64,000 bases of DNA from Marinobacter caseinilyticus (GCF_011074955.1 NZ_WUQJ01000020.1:1-64000), one strand, 5' to 3'. Positions 18,587 through 28,593 are shown, counted from the first letter of the stretch. Translations and numbers: made by a program. The notes: a model not told the origin generated them from the letters alone.

Positions 18587-21223
18587 CTAGAAATCCGCCA
18601 CCAGATCTGGCGCCACCCGTTGTAATTGTGTCCGGAAAACCGTCTTGATCCGCTCAAGGGCCGCTTCGGTCTCCGCTTCAAACCGCAGCACCAGCACCGG
18701 CGTGGTATTGGAGGCGCGACACAGGCCCCAGCCATCCGGGTAGTCCACCCGCACGCCATCAATCGTACTGACACTGCCATCGCCAAAGGTTCCTTCTTTA
18801 CTCAGGCGCTCCACCAGACCAAATTTGGATTCGTCGGTAACCGCCACATTCAGTTCCGGCGTGCTGAGATCCTCCGGGAATTCGGCAAACACTTCATCGC
18901 TCCGGCGATCTTCCACGCCGAGAATTTCGAGTAGGCGCGCCGCTGAGTAAAGGCCGTCGTCAAAACCGTACCAACGTTCCTTAAAGAACACATGGCCACT
19001 CATTTCTCCCGCGAGCAAAGCACCGGTTTCCCGCATTTTCGCTTTAATAAGCGAGTGGCCAGTCTTCCACATCACCGGGCGCCCGCCCGCTTGACTGATC
19101 ACACCGGCCAGTCGGCGACTGCACTTAACGTCGTATATGACATCCGCACCCGGGTTCCGGGAGACCACGTCTCGGGCAAATAACATCAACAACCGGTCCG
19201 GCCAAATAATCTTACCGCTGTTGGTCACTACGCCGAGTCGGTCGCCGTCACCATCAAAGGCCAGCCCGATATCGGCCTGTTCTGCTTTCACCCGTTCGAT
19301 CAAATCGGTCAGATTGGCCGGATCACCAGGATTGGGGTGATGGTTGGGGAAATCGCCATCCACCTCGCAATACAGTGGAATGACATCGCAGCCCAATTCC
19401 TCAATCAACACCGGACCCAACTCGCCGGCAATGCCATTGCCGGCGTCGAGGACCACTTTCAACGGAGCCGCGACCGCAATGTCATCCACGATCCGGTTGA
19501 GGTAGTCACGCCGGACGTCCTGTGCCGTTCGGGAGCCGCGGCCTTGCTCCATATCGCCGGTCTGTATGCGCTGTAACAGTTTCTGGATAGCCTCGCCCGA
19601 GAGCGTCTCGCCCCCAAGCATGATTTTCAGACCGTTGTAGTTCGGTGGGTTGTGACTCCCAGTAACCATCACCCCGGAACCGGTTTCAAGATGATGGGTG
19701 GCAAAATACAGCACCGGGGTGGGCACTGCGCCCACCTCAATCACATTGCAACCGGTAGACAGGATTCCTCGGGCCAATGCGTCGGCAAGCTCTGGGCTTG
19801 AGTGTCGGCCATCGTAACCAATACACAGAGTCCGCACCTGACGGTGGATCGCCTCACTGCCAATGGCTTGGCCGATCACCGTTACGACGTCGGGCGTCAG
19901 GGTTTCATCGACGATGCCGCGGATGTCGTAGGCACGAAAGATGGACGGTGATATCTCCACTTTCGGCACACTCACCTCTTCAACCCCCAGGCCGCGACCG
20001 GATTTATCTCCGTCCGAGCCACCAATACCGAGCACGTCGTCATCGCCGTCCAGCATGTCGATATCGAGCATGTCCTTGTCCTGAAACATCGGCTCAGGTT
20101 CCGCCGCACCGGGTCCGGCCTTGGCTTTACCCTGGCTTGATGGGGGCTTGGCCGTTGGTCCTCGTCCTGCTGCCAGGGCCTTTGCCAGGCGTTTATCCGT
20201 AACCTGGGCCAACCGATGCAGAACCTCGGCGACTGACGCTACCAGATCCCACTGCAAGCTGGGTAGCTTGGCGCGCTCACCACCAAAGGCCTTGTGCGCC
20301 CATTGGATCAGAGCCGCAATTTCTTTACGTATGGAACGCTGGGCCGTCATCATCAGGAACCAGGCCAGAATCGCCGCCACCAACGCCGGCGCAATGGCCA
20401 GTCCGATCGCCAGCGTGCGATTAACCAGTGGTTCGGTGCTGGCGGCCGGCGTGTAACGCAGCGACCAGTTAGGCGGTGTCAACGAACGCTCAACCGCATT
20501 ACCGGAACCCTGGCCCCCACTGATTACCGGCTGCCCTTTACCGGAGACGGTCTGAATCAGATCCACTTTACCGGTAACCGACTGCAGCGATGGCGCCAAT
20601 ACGCCGGCATCGAATATGACCAGCAAGCTGCCCTGAATGGTCTGACTGTTGGGATCGCGTATGGGGGCAGCAATCTGCACGTACCACTTGTTGTCTCGAG
20701 GAAACGCATCCGGCGCGAGCGCCTGCCCTGACTCCGCCTGACGGGCAACGTCGAGGCTGGCAAATCCGAGCCCCAGCGTGCTGTCCGAGCGCCGCGGAAC
20801 CTCACCATAAGGAAACGCAAAGGCGCGATAAACCGAGGGCAACAATTCACCGACATCGGCCATGGCAGCCGCGGTCGTATTCAGGTCGGAGACCGCCTTT
20901 CGAACCGATACCTGGGCCGCCACGCCTTCGACCAATTGGGTCAGAACCCTGACCTGCTGCTCAACCTGAGCCTTGGCCTGATCGGCCATCCGATCCCCCA
21001 GGAGGTCTCGGTGCCTGGATTCCGCCGGCTGCAGGACCAGATAGAACAGCAGCGCAGAGGTCGCAATCCCGGCACCAACAATGACCGCCACCTGCAGGCT
21101 CACAACCGCAGACAGGCGCTTCATTTTGGAGCCCTTCGCAGGTTTTTCCGCCTTATTTTTCCGCTTTTTCTCGGGCACTTCGGCCGCTAACTCTTCGGTC
21201 GTTTTCTTTTTGCCGAGTTTCAT
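18587..21223 (-). CDS. algC: Phosphomannomutase/phosphoglucomutase with N-terminal membrane sensor region
   Basis: An 878-residue fusion. The C-terminal 450 residues are a complete alpha-D-phosphohexomutase: phosphoserine S523 in VTGSHNPPNYNG, the metal loop DGDGDR near residue 660, and the sugar loop GEMSGH near 746. It interconverts mannose- and glucose-6/1-phosphates for exopolysaccharide and LPS precursors. The N-terminal 420 residues begin with a Lys/Glu-rich stretch, a transmembrane helix (about 40-65), a periplasmic region resembling a Cache-type sensor and a second helix (about 270-292), then an acidic Asp-rich linker. Long AlgC forms of this kind occur in Pseudomonas relatives. Between dut and argB. 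Confidence 0.93.
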   Translation of the reverse strand: MKLGKKKTTEELAAEVPEKKRKNKAEKPAKGSKMKRLSAVVSLQVAVIVGAGIATSALLFYLVLQPAESRHRDLLGDRMADQAKAQVEQQVRVLTQLVEGVAAQVSVRKAVSDLNTTAAAMADVGELLPSVYRAFAFPYGEVPRRSDSTLGLGFASLDVARQAESGQALAPDAFPRDNKWYVQIAAPIRDPNSQTIQGSLLVIFDAGVLAPSLQSVTGKVDLIQTVSGKGQPVISGGQGSGNAVERSLTPPNWSLRYTPAASTEPLVNRTLAIGLAIAPALVAAILAWFLMMTAQRSIRKEIAALIQWAHKAFGGERAKLPSLQWDLVASVAEVLHRLAQVTDKRLAKALAAGRGPTAKPPSSQGKAKAGPGAAEPEPMFQDKDMLDIDMLDGDDDVLGIGGSDGDKSGRGLGVEEVSVPKVEISPSIFRAYDIRGIVDETLTPDVVTVIGQAIGSEAIHRQVRTLCIGYDGRHSSPELADALARGILSTGCNVIEVGAVPTPVLYFATHHLETGSGVMVTGSHNPPNYNGLKIMLGGETLSGEAIQKLLQRIQTGDMEQGRGSRTAQDVRRDYLNRIVDDIAVAAPLKVVLDAGNGIAGELGPVLIEELGCDVIPLYCEVDGDFPNHHPNPGDPANLTDLIERVKAEQADIGLAFDGDGDRLGVVTNSGKIIWPDRLLMLFARDVVSRNPGADVIYDVKCSRRLAGVISQAGGRPVMWKTGHSLIKAKMRETGALLAGEMSGHVFFKERWYGFDDGLYSAARLLEILGVEDRRSDEVFAEFPEDLSTPELNVAVTDESKFGLVERLSKEGTFGDGSVSTIDGVRVDYPDGWGLCRASNTTPVLVLRFEAETEAALERIKTVFRTQLQRVAPDLVADF

Positions 21224-21323
21224 AGTGAGATCCGCTCGATGTTGCGCGCCTGCGAGGGCTCGATTATTTAGATAACAAGTATAGATCGCTCACCGAGCCA
21301 TGCCCGTGGGATCTTTGAAATCG

Positions 21324-21785
21324 TTAACGGGTTCCGGTTGAACCAAATCCACCGGCGCCACGGTCGCTGGTTTCAAACGTCTCCACCACCTCAAAATCAG
21401 CCTGGATCACCGGGACCAGAACCAACTGGGCTATACGCTCGCCAACGTCGACTGTGAAGGGGGTGCTGCCGCGATTCCAGCAGGACACCATGAGTTCGCC
21501 CTGGTAGTCGGAATCAATCAATCCCACGAGATTGCCCAGCACGATGCCATGCTTATGCCCCAACCCACTCCGGGGCAAGATCATTGCTGCCAGGGCCGGG
21601 TTGCCGATATGGATGGAAAGCCCGGTTTTCAGTAGCTCCGTCTGACCCGGCGCCATCGTCAACGGTTCGTGCAGGCACGCTCGAAGATCCAAACCGGCAG
21701 AACCGTCCGTTGCGTAGGCCGGAAAAGGAATCTGCTGGCCAATACGGGGATCCAGAATCCGCACCTGCAATGACTGTCTGGTCAT
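21324..21785 (-). CDS. dut: dUTP pyrophosphatase
   Basis: Hydrolyses dUTP to dUMP, keeping uracil out of DNA and supplying the thymidylate precursor. All five trimeric dUTPase motifs are visible in 153 residues: [32 protein letters not shown] and the C-terminal [10 protein letters not shown] that closes over the substrate. The start overlaps the stop of coaBC by four bases (ATGA), showing translational coupling. algC follows after 100 bp. Confidence 0.97.
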   Translation of the reverse strand: MTRQSLQVRILDPRIGQQIPFPAYATDGSAGLDLRACLHEPLTMAPGQTELLKTGLSIHIGNPALAAMILPRSGLGHKHGIVLGNLVGLIDSDYQGELMVSCWNRGSTPFTVDVGERIAQLVLVPVIQADFEVVETFETSDRGAGGFGSTGTR

Positions 21786-23020
21786 GATTTTACCTTACTG
21801 CTGTTGGTGGGTTTGCCCTGTGTGCGCAGGCTCTGAGCGAACTGCTCGGCAATCAGTGCGACCAGTTGCCCGGCCAGTGTGATTTTGGTGTCCGGCCCCA
21901 GGCATTGCTGACCATCGGGCCAGAACACTGTCACCTGGTTGTGATCACTGTTGAAACCGAGGTCCGGCTTCGACACATCATTGGCCACGATCATGTTAAG
22001 CCGCTTTCGCTGCATTTTATCCGTCGCATAATGAACCAGGTCGTTGGTTTCGGCCGCAAATCCAACGGTAAAGGGAGCCTGGTTTCGCGCTGCGATGGCG
22101 GCCAGGGTATCGGGATTACGCACCAGCGCCAGCGACATATCGTCCTTCGACTTCTTAACTTTTTGATCGGCACACTGCGCCGGTCGGTAGTCGGCCACCG
22201 CGGCGGTGGCAATAAAGATATCACAGCCGCCATCGACCGCCGCCAGGGACCGTTCCAGCATATCCTGCGCCGTGATAACCGGCACAACCTTGATGCCCGC
22301 CGGTGCCGGCAGGTTGACTGGACCACTGATCAGCGTAACGTCGGCGCCGGCCGCATGAGCAGCCATGGCCAGAGCATAGCCCATCTTGCCGGAGCTGTGA
22401 TTGGTGATGTAGCGCACCGGGTCAATGGGTTCCCGGGTAGGCCCCGCCGTAATAACCACCCGTTGTCCGGCCAACACCTTTGCTGCGGGCCGATCAACAC
22501 GATCGGCAATGTCCTGCGGCTCAAGCATACGGCCCGGCCCGACGTCACCGCAGGCCTGGTCGCCCTGATCCGGCCCCCACAAAGCGATTTGCGGATCAGA
22601 CTCCAGCAAGCCGACATTCCGCTGTGTGCGGTGGTTATTCCACATCGCCTGGTTCATTGCAGGCGCCAGTATTATTGGAGATTCGGTCGCACTGCAGAGC
22701 GTGGTCAGTAAATCGTCCGCCATACCCTGGGCCAGTCGTGCCATGAAATCGGCCGACGCTGGCGCAACCAGAACCAAATCAGCCCACTTGGCCAACTCAA
22801 TATGGCCCATGCCCGCCTCCGCGGCTGGATCCAGCAACGAGGTGCGTACCGCTTCACCACTGAGCGCCTGAAAGGTCAGCGGTGTGACAAACGCTTCGGC
22901 GCCGTGGGTCATAACCACGCGCACCTCGTGGCCTCGCTTTTTCAGCAGCCGCACCAGCTCTGCGCTTTTATAAGCGGCTATACCTCCGGTGACTCCCAGC
23001 AGAATACGTTTCTGCGACAT
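21782..23020 (-). CDS. coaBC: Bifunctional phosphopantothenoylcysteine decarboxylase / synthase
   Basis: Two consecutive steps of coenzyme A synthesis: CoaB joins cysteine to 4'-phosphopantothenate and CoaC decarboxylates the product. The flavoprotein CoaC half begins [19 protein letters not shown] (residues about 6-24) and contains [10 protein letters not shown] with the conserved Met-Asn. The CoaB half starts near residue 190 with [18 protein letters not shown] and has the [12 protein letters not shown] loop. The 412-residue length is standard. The ATG at 23020 follows GGCGGAGCACGC; the longer reading to 23131 is not needed. Translationally coupled to dut and divergent from radC. Confidence 0.96.
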   Translation of the reverse strand: MSQKRILLGVTGGIAAYKSAELVRLLKKRGHEVRVVMTHGAEAFVTPLTFQALSGEAVRTSLLDPAAEAGMGHIELAKWADLVLVAPASADFMARLAQGMADDLLTTLCSATESPIILAPAMNQAMWNNHRTQRNVGLLESDPQIALWGPDQGDQACGDVGPGRMLEPQDIADRVDRPAAKVLAGQRVVITAGPTREPIDPVRYITNHSSGKMGYALAMAAHAAGADVTLISGPVNLPAPAGIKVVPVITAQDMLERSLAAVDGGCDIFIATAAVADYRPAQCADQKVKKSKDDMSLALVRNPDTLAAIAARNQAPFTVGFAAETNDLVHYATDKMQRKRLNMIVANDVSKPDLGFNSDHNQVTVFWPDGQQCLGPDTKITLAGQLVALIAEQFAQSLRTQGKPTNSSKVKS

Positions 23021-23162
23021 GCGTGCTCCGCCTTCAATGTGAATAAAATCAGATGCCTTAAGATAGCATTCGATGGCGGCCGCCGACAGTCCGACCCGCT
23101 GTGCTAGACTCCAGGCCGGTGCCGGAAGCACCGCGACCTACCTAGCCAAGAAAGGACTCCAC

Positions 23163-23837
23163 ATGGCGACTACACCCTGGCCGACCGACGAACGGCCCCG
23201 TGAACGACTGCTTTCCCATGGCGCCGGCTCGTTGTCAGACGCCGAATTGCTGGCCCTTTTTCTGCGTACCGGCACCCCCGGTATGCCTGTGATGGCCCTG
23301 TCTCGCCATCTGATTGACCATTTCGGTGGCTTGCGAGGCCTGATGACTGCCTCCAAGCGCCAGTTCTGCGCTATAAAGGGGCTCGGGACCGCCAAATACG
23401 CGCAGGTGCAAGCTGCGATGGAAATGGCCCGGCGCGTGATGGATGAACCCTTGCGACAGGGCGATCCGCTGCGCTCGCCCGAAGATACCCGCGCCTACCT
23501 ACGCAGCCGCTTAGGCACCTATCCCCATGAAGTCTTCTCGGGCCTGTTCCTCGACAACCGGCACCGGATTATTCAGTACCAGGAGTTGTTCCGTGGTACC
23601 ATTGATGGCGCCGCGGTCTACCCCCGCGAAGTCGTTCGCTCGGCACTGGAACTCAACGCCGCAGCGGTCATCTTTGCGCACAACCATCCTTCCGGTGTGG
23701 CAGAGCCAAGCCAGTCGGATATTAGCCTGACCAAACGCTTGAAAGAAGCTCTGGGGCTGGTGGATATCCGGGTCCTGGACCATATGGTGGTGGGTCATGG
23801 CGAAGTGGTTTCGTTGGCCGAACGGGGCTTGATGTAA
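23163..23837 (+). CDS. radC: RadC family protein (JAB/MPN domain)
   Basis: A 224-residue protein with an N-terminal helix-hairpin-helix-like region ([15 protein letters not shown]) and a C-terminal JAB1/MPN metalloprotease-like domain whose zinc motif is complete: [16 protein letters not shown]. The historical DNA-repair role of RadC is not supported by later work, so no function is asserted. The start at 23163 has AAAGGACT upstream. The order coaBC-radC-rpmB-rpmG agrees with Pseudomonas. Confidence 0.95.
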   Translation: MATTPWPTDERPRERLLSHGAGSLSDAELLALFLRTGTPGMPVMALSRHLIDHFGGLRGLMTASKRQFCAIKGLGTAKYAQVQAAMEMARRVMDEPLRQGDPLRSPEDTRAYLRSRLGTYPHEVFSGLFLDNRHRIIQYQELFRGTIDGAAVYPREVVRSALELNAAAVIFAHNHPSGVAEPSQSDISLTKRLKEALGLVDIRVLDHMVVGHGEVVSLAERGLM

Positions 23838-23886
23838 GTGTTGCCCGCAGAAACAGACAAAACCTGGCCAATTTCCCAACAATTTT

Positions 23887-23915
23887 TTGCGTTAGGGTCC
23901 TGGTTCTGGTATAAA
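23887..23915 (+). promoter_or_regulatory. Promoter of the rpmB-rpmG operon
   Basis: A TTGCGT -35 box (23887-23892) and a TATAAA -10 box (23910-23915) are spaced 17 bp apart, directed at rpmB. The inferred leader is about 150 nt. Strong match, as expected for ribosomal protein genes. Confidence 0.72.
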
Positions 23916-24074
23916 AGCGTCCCTTAATTTTCAGGTTGTGCCGAGTTGTGCCACTACGCCATGAGCGCAGGCCATCGTTTCACATAGCCTGGTATGGCAG
24001 CGTCTGGCAAGCACCGGAAGGCGCGATTAAACGAATTCGTATTTTCAAGACCCTAGCTCAGGTCGGAGGCAAGT

Positions 24075-24311
24075 ATGTCCAGAGTCTGTCAAGTTACCGG
24101 TAAGCGACCGCTTTCGGGTAATAACGTTTCTCACGCGATGAACCATAGCCGTCGTCGTTTTCTGCCCAACCTTCAGAACCACCGCTTCTGGGTTGAGTCC
24201 GAGAAACGTTTTGTGAAACTGCGTGTGTCTACCAAAGGTATGCGCGTTATCGATAAGAAAGGCATTGACGCTGTGCTGGCCGATCTTCGTGCCCGTGGCG
24301 AGAAATTCTAA
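24075..24311 (+). CDS. rpmB: 50S ribosomal protein L28
   Basis: A 78-residue basic ribosomal protein, with the family's opening [20 protein letters not shown] and the central [14 protein letters not shown] strong binding site, GGAGG, lies five bases before the ATG. Only one CxxC-like Cys remains (C5), so this looks like the form without a zinc ribbon. Cotranscribed with rpmG, 11 bp downstream. Confidence 0.98.
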   Translation: MSRVCQVTGKRPLSGNNVSHAMNHSRRRFLPNLQNHRFWVESEKRFVKLRVSTKGMRVIDKKGIDAVLADLRARGEKF

Positions 24312-24322
24312 GGAGCCGTATC

Positions 24323-24478
24323 ATGCGCGAGAAAATCAAGCTGGTCTCATCAGCAGGCACGGGTCATTTCTACACGACCCACAAGAACAAGCGTAACACC
24401 CCGGAAAAAATCGAAATCAAGAAGTACGATCCGGTTGTTCGCAAGCACGTTGCTTACAAAGAAGCCAAGATCAAGTAA
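24323..24478 (+). CDS. rpmG: 50S ribosomal protein L33
   Basis: A 51-residue protein beginning [19 protein letters not shown] and ending KEAKIK, the normal size and composition of L33. It lacks the zinc-binding Cys pairs and so is the C-minus form. AAGGAG precedes the ATG by seven bases. It is the last gene of the rpmB-rpmG operon, followed by a strong terminator. Confidence 0.97.
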   Translation: MREKIKLVSSAGTGHFYTTHKNKRNTPEKIEIKKYDPVVRKHVAYKEAKIK

Positions 24479-24496
24479 TTCTGATCAGGCTTCCAT

Positions 24497-24524
24497 AAAA
24501 AACCCGGCCTAGGCCGGGTTTTTT
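24497..24524. terminator. Bidirectional intrinsic terminator after rpmG
   Basis: A perfect 20-bp palindrome AACCCGGCCTAGGCCGGGTT (24501-24520) is flanked by an A run on the left and a T run on the right. It can stop both rpmBG transcription and the convergent hydrolase gene. Confidence 0.9.
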
Positions 24525-24550
24525 ATGGCTTGCAGCAAAGTAACATCCCC

Positions 24551-25411
24551 TCAAAACGTCTCGACGTACCCTTTCGGTAGTGCAATATCCATAGCGATCG
24601 GTAAGTGGTCGGACATCGGATAGCTCACCACCTCTGCCCGCTGGATTTCGAGCGAAGGACTGACCAGAATATGGTCCAGCGCCCGCTCTGGCCGCCAGCT
24701 GGGAAAACTGTGCGCGCTCGCCGGCAGCGGAATCAGATCGGTGTCACTGAGCGGCGTATTGGCTAGCAGTTCGTCCGCGTGATTGTTCATATCCCCCATA
24801 AGCACCACATGCTGATAAGGCGCAATCTGTTCACGGATAAAGCCCAGTTGCCGCTGTTGCGCCGATTTACTGAGGGACAGGTGCATCATGACCAGCACCA
24901 GAGGATCGTCCTCGGAGCCGTACTTCGCAATGATTGCTCCACGGCCCGGAATCAGCCCCGGCAAACGGTGTTCGGTGACGCGCAGCGGGCGATACCGACT
25001 TAACAGACCGTTACTGTGCTGAGCCAACGGCCCCAGATTACGGTTCAACTGCTGCCGCCAATACGGCAGGCCGCTGGCCTCTGCCAAGTACTGAACCTGA
25101 TTGATGTAGCCACTGCGCAGACTGCCACCATCGCACTCTTGCAGCGCCACCACATCGTAATGGCGAAGCAGCATCGCAATCCGGTCAAGATTGTCGTTAC
25201 GGTTCCGGTGCGGCAGAAAATGTTGCCAGCTGCGGGTAAGGTAATGTCGATAGGATGAAGTGTGGATGCCGACCTGGATATTGAACGTAAGCAGCCGGAT
25301 GTGGCGATGGGCTTCAAATTCGGGCACGTGGTCCAGACCCGAGCAGGCACCCCGATCGCTCCCATCGGCGCCCATCCAACCGTGCAGCTGTTTTCGGATG
25401 CGTCTATACAT
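24551..25411 (-). CDS. Endonuclease/exonuclease/phosphatase (EEP) family protein
   Basis: A 286-residue metal-dependent phosphodiesterase-fold protein. The EEP motifs are present in order: LLTFNIQVG (Asn), VVALQECDGG (catalytic Glu near residue 91), VLMGDMNNHADE (Asp and Asn near residue 205) and the final SDHLPIAMDI (Asp-His near residue 270). Members cleave DNA, phosphoinositides or sphingomyelin; the substrate here is unknown. The ATG at 25411 was chosen; a GTG 21 bases upstream is also in frame. No signal peptide is clear. It is downstream of dsbA on the same strand. Confidence 0.88.
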   Translation of the reverse strand: MYRRIRKQLHGWMGADGSDRGACSGLDHVPEFEAHRHIRLLTFNIQVGIHTSSYRHYLTRSWQHFLPHRNRNDNLDRIAMLLRHYDVVALQECDGGSLRSGYINQVQYLAEASGLPYWRQQLNRNLGPLAQHSNGLLSRYRPLRVTEHRLPGLIPGRGAIIAKYGSEDDPLVLVMMHLSLSKSAQQRQLGFIREQIAPYQHVVLMGDMNNHADELLANTPLSDTDLIPLPASAHSFPSWRPERALDHILVSPSLEIQRAEVVSYPMSDHLPIAMDIALPKGYVETF

Positions 25412-25495
25412 GGGGTTTGCGTCCGCCACCATTCACATCGGTCAATGTCGAGGCGTGGTCATGGCGAAAATGGCCACAACCACTGTTTTCAACGC

Positions 25496-26122
25496 CTATC
25501 GGGCAGCGCGCTCTTTCTCAACCAGGTAGTCAACGACCTTGATCATGTTCTCATGACTGCCGGACATGGAGGCGCTTACCGTGTACTTCCCATTTACTAG
25601 CATAGTGGGTGTACCGGTAATGCGCGCGCCACGAATTTTGGCCTGGGCTTGCTGCATTTTGGCGTTGACGCCGAAGCTATTGAATGTCTTTACAAAAGCT
25701 TCTTCATCCACGCCGTAGTCCGCCAGATAGCCCGCCAACTCCTCCGCCGAATTCAGTTTGCGCCGGTCCCTCGCCAAGGCATTGAACAAGGCATCGTGGG
25801 TCTGCTCCAGCTTGCCCATGGCCTCAACGGTATAAAAAGCACGGGCATGAGGCTCCCAGGAGCGCCCAAGTGCTGCCGGCAACAATACAAACTCAACGTC
25901 GTCCGCAATGTCTTTTTCCCAGGCCTCAATCAACGGCTTGAACGTATAGCAGTGCGGACAGCCATACCAGAACACTTCGGCCACCTCGATTTTGTCACCG
26001 CTGCGAGTCTGCACCGGAGTCGTGAGCTTGGTGTAGTGCTGACCTTCCTGCCAGGCATCGGCCTGAGCCGTAAAAGAAACCGCCAGCATCAAAAAAAACG
26101 CCGCTTTCCACATTTTTGTCAT
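25496..26122 (-). CDS. dsbA: Thiol:disulfide interchange protein DsbA
   Basis: Periplasmic oxidase that introduces disulfide bonds into exported proteins. The 208-residue precursor has a signal peptide with cleavage probably after AQADA (residue 23), the active site C55-P-H-C58 in FWYGCPHCYTF, and the cis-proline loop ITGTPTMLVNGKY near residues 178-190. GAGGT four bases before the ATG at 26122 supports this start over a longer frame. It follows the cytochrome c4 gene, as in Pseudomonas. Confidence 0.96.
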   Translation of the reverse strand: MTKMWKAAFFLMLAVSFTAQADAWQEGQHYTKLTTPVQTRSGDKIEVAEVFWYGCPHCYTFKPLIEAWEKDIADDVEFVLLPAALGRSWEPHARAFYTVEAMGKLEQTHDALFNALARDRRKLNSAEELAGYLADYGVDEEAFVKTFNSFGVNAKMQQAQAKIRGARITGTPTMLVNGKYTVSASMSGSHENMIKVVDYLVEKERAAR

Positions 26123-26215
26123 AACTACCTCATTGGCAATGGCTAAATTCGGGGGAAGGAATCTCAAGTGAATGCCCTGTGACTCCAATGATGCAATAAA
26201 GTTCGCACGCTCCGA

Positions 26216-26241
26216 CAAAAAACCCCGCTCAGAGCGGGGCT
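26216..26241 (-). terminator. Intrinsic terminator of the cytochrome c4 gene
   Basis: On the minus strand GCCCCGCTCTGAGCGGGG is followed by a run of six T. The stem CCCCGC/GCGGGG is GC-rich. It lies about 27 bp after the cytochrome stop and before dsbA, so dsbA should have its own promoter or depend on read-through. Confidence 0.8.
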
Positions 26242-26267
26242 TTATGCATCACAATCAACATCCGTAA

Positions 26268-26876
26268 TCAGTGCAGGCCGGAGACATAATTAGCAACAGC
26301 CTTGATCTCTGCACCCGTCAATCGGGACGCAATGTCCATCATGATCGCGCTTTGACCACCGGAACTCCTTTCACCTTCACGATAGGCCAACAACTGCTTT
26401 TCGACATATTCGGCGTGCTGACCGCTCAAACGAGGAAAGCCGGCCGGCTCATTGCCGCTGCCGTTCGGGCTATGACAGCCAGCACAGGCCGCCACACCGG
26501 AGGCAAGATTGCCACCACGGTATAGTTGGCGACCACGCTCCACCAGTGCCGCGTCGGCTTTCCCAATCGGCATCGCCTGCTGGTCAAAATAGGCGGCCAT
26601 ATCCTGCAGATCCTGATCGGACTTGCCGGTCAGGATGCCCGTCATCTCGGGAATCTTGCGGGCGCCACTCTGAATAAGACCCAGCTGATTGTGCAGGTAG
26701 GTTTCACCCAAGCCAGACAGTTTCGGGTAAACCGGCATGACCGGCGCAGCACCATTTTGCCCATGACACCCCGCACATACCGCTGCGCTTGCTTTACCCG
26801 CTTCAGGATCTCCCGCTCCGAAGGCTGACGCCGTCAGGCTGAAACCGAGAACAACACCTGCGATCAGTTTTCTCAT
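26268..26876 (-). CDS. Diheme cytochrome c4
   Basis: A 202-residue periplasmic electron carrier. After a signal peptide ending SAFGA there are two similar class I cytochrome domains with CAGCH heme sites at residues 34-38 and 131-135, and later Met ligands in VMPVYPKL and the C-terminal half. Cytochrome c4 delivers electrons to terminal oxidases of the cbb3 type. Divergent from engB and upstream of dsbA, an arrangement known from Pseudomonas. Confidence 0.95.
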   Translation of the reverse strand: MRKLIAGVVLGFSLTASAFGAGDPEAGKASAAVCAGCHGQNGAAPVMPVYPKLSGLGETYLHNQLGLIQSGARKIPEMTGILTGKSDQDLQDMAAYFDQQAMPIGKADAALVERGRQLYRGGNLASGVAACAGCHSPNGSGNEPAGFPRLSGQHAEYVEKQLLAYREGERSSGGQSAIMMDIASRLTGAEIKAVANYVSGLH

Positions 26877-27050
26877 GCTCGCTCCGCTTCTCTCATCATA
26901 ATCATGTTATTCGTTTTTCAGTCGGCAGACACTGACAGTAGCGGCCTGTTTAAAGGCCGTCAGCACCAACACTCTGCGCGCTGTCCGGATTTGGTGTAGC
27001 ATTATACATTAATCCCTGACAACTGAAATCCAATAGGAAATCCCCTCTCC

Positions 27051-27689
27051 GTGACGGAAGATTCAACACCCAAAGCCATCTCGTTCAACAGTGCCCGTTT
27101 TCTGGTCAGCGCGTCTCGTCTCGAAGAGTGCCCGGAAGATACCGGGGCTGAAGTGGCCTTTGCTGGCCGCTCCAATGCGGGCAAATCGAGCGCCATCAAT
27201 TCGATTACTGCGCATGGCAAGCTGGCCAGAACCAGCAAAACGCCCGGCCGCACCCGGTTGATCAACTTTTTCTCCCTGAACCGGGAGTTTTGCCGTTTGG
27301 TGGATTTACCAGGCTACGGTTACGCCAAGGTGTCCCGGGATATGAAGGACGACTGGCAAAAGCACCTGGACAACTATCTGTCACAACGGACGAGTCTGCA
27401 AGGGCTGGTGCTGGTCATGGATATCCGACATCCCCTGACTGATTTTGACCAAATGATGGTGGAATGGTGTCAGCATAACCAGCTCTCCTTGATGATTCTC
27501 GCCACCAAATCCGACAAGTTGAAATTTGGGCAGGCCAAAACCGCGCTGCTGGGCATTGCAAAAAGGTTGGAGTCGTTCTCGTGCGTCGAACACCTGATCA
27601 TGTTTTCGGCCACGTCCAAAAAAGGCGTCGATGAGAGTCGTCAGGCTCTGGCGCAGTGGCTGGAGCGCGCCGAGGGATTCGCTGAATAA
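27051..27689 (+). CDS. engB: Ribosome biogenesis GTPase EngB (YihA/YsxC)
   Basis: A 212-residue GTPase needed for 50S subunit assembly. G motifs in order: GRSNAGKSS (residues about 39-47), the switch segment KTPGRTRLINFF, DLPGYGYAKVS (G3), ATKSDKLK (G4) and FSATSKKG (G5). The start is a GTG at 27051, preceded by AGGAA at about 11 bases. No closer ATG gives a complete protein. Confidence 0.96.
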   Translation: MTEDSTPKAISFNSARFLVSASRLEECPEDTGAEVAFAGRSNAGKSSAINSITAHGKLARTSKTPGRTRLINFFSLNREFCRLVDLPGYGYAKVSRDMKDDWQKHLDNYLSQRTSLQGLVLVMDIRHPLTDFDQMMVEWCQHNQLSLMILATKSDKLKFGQAKTALLGIAKRLESFSCVEHLIMFSATSKKGVDESRQALAQWLERAEGFAE

Positions 27690-27713
27690 GCCTATGGGTT
27701 CCCGGCACCACCC

Positions 27714-27742
27714 AAAAAAGACCCGGCTAACAAGAGCCGGGT
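27714..27742 (-). terminator. Intrinsic terminator of the TetR gene
   Basis: On the minus strand ACCCGGCT-loop-AGCCGGGT (27721-27728 with 27735-27742) is followed by CTTTTTT. It serves the leftward TetR-family gene that stops at 27886 and may also affect the end of engB. Confidence 0.72.
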
Positions 27743-27885
27743 GAAACGTCAGGGTTTACGACGTGCTAAAACCTGAGATTCACTCAGGATGACGCCAGGA
27801 ATCGTCCGAATTCCCACGCGTCAAACACTGAGACCATTTGCCCCGCTGAAAGTTCCCTCACCTTGCATTACCCCTCAGGTAACCC

Positions 27886-28548
27886 TCAAGCAACCCGGGC
27901 CTCCGGCAATTCCGGGCGGTACTTCTCCCGAAGGGCCATGACCGGCTCAAGATACGCCGGCGTGAGATAAGGAATTTCCAGGGTCAGCACTTGATAAATG
28001 CCCTGCTTCAACTGTACCAGTGACAGGTTGTTCGACAGCTCCGAGCCGTGGGCTGTTTTCAGAAACGCCATCCAGTTGGTAATGACCAGCCACACGTTTA
28101 ACGACATCGCGGACCGCAACTCCTCCGGCTGGGGCTGAATAACCCCACCTTCAGCCAGGCCGTCAAAGATCTGGTTGATCGCCGCCAGGCATCGATTGGT
28201 AAACGCGCGATAGTCCCGTCTCAGGCGCTGATCGCTATCAAGCAGAAACTCCAGTTCCCGGTGGAAGAACCGATAGCTCCAGAGTCCGTCAAATACCGAT
28301 TCCAGGTAGAACGCCATATCGTCTACTGTGAGCGGGCGATCGGTCGGAATCTGAAGGTAGTAATCCACCAACTTCTCATACTCCAGAAAAATCTCGTAAA
28401 TGATGTCGGACTTGTTTCTGAAGTGGTAGTAAAGATTGCCGGGCGAAATCGCCAGATATGCCGCTATGTGGTTGGTGGTGATATTGCGCTCGCCGCGTTC
28501 ATTGAAAAGCTCAAGACTGGACAGCAGTATCTTATCTCTTGTTTTCAT
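27886..28548 (-). CDS. TetR-family regulator of the aldehyde dehydrogenase module
   Basis: A 220-residue repressor-type protein. The N-terminal helix-turn-helix is ITTNHIAAYLAISPGNLYYHF (about residues 22-42), and the C-terminal ligand part resembles the TetR_C_7 type often annotated as bacterial transcriptional repressor. It is divergent from the aldehyde dehydrogenase gene; the gap contains a perfect 16-bp palindrome in a promoter spacer, so direct repression of that gene is inferred. A fatty alcohol, aldehyde or acid derivative would be a reasonable effector, but this is a guess. Confidence 0.85.
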   Translation of the reverse strand: MKTRDKILLSSLELFNERGERNITTNHIAAYLAISPGNLYYHFRNKSDIIYEIFLEYEKLVDYYLQIPTDRPLTVDDMAFYLESVFDGLWSYRFFHRELEFLLDSDQRLRRDYRAFTNRCLAAINQIFDGLAEGGVIQPQPEELRSAMSLNVWLVITNWMAFLKTAHGSELSNNLSLVQLKQGIYQVLTLEIPYLTPAYLEPVMALREKYRPELPEARVA

Positions 28549-28593
28549 AAGCTCACTGTAAGACAGATTGTTTTACCGTGCCGGAATTAACAC

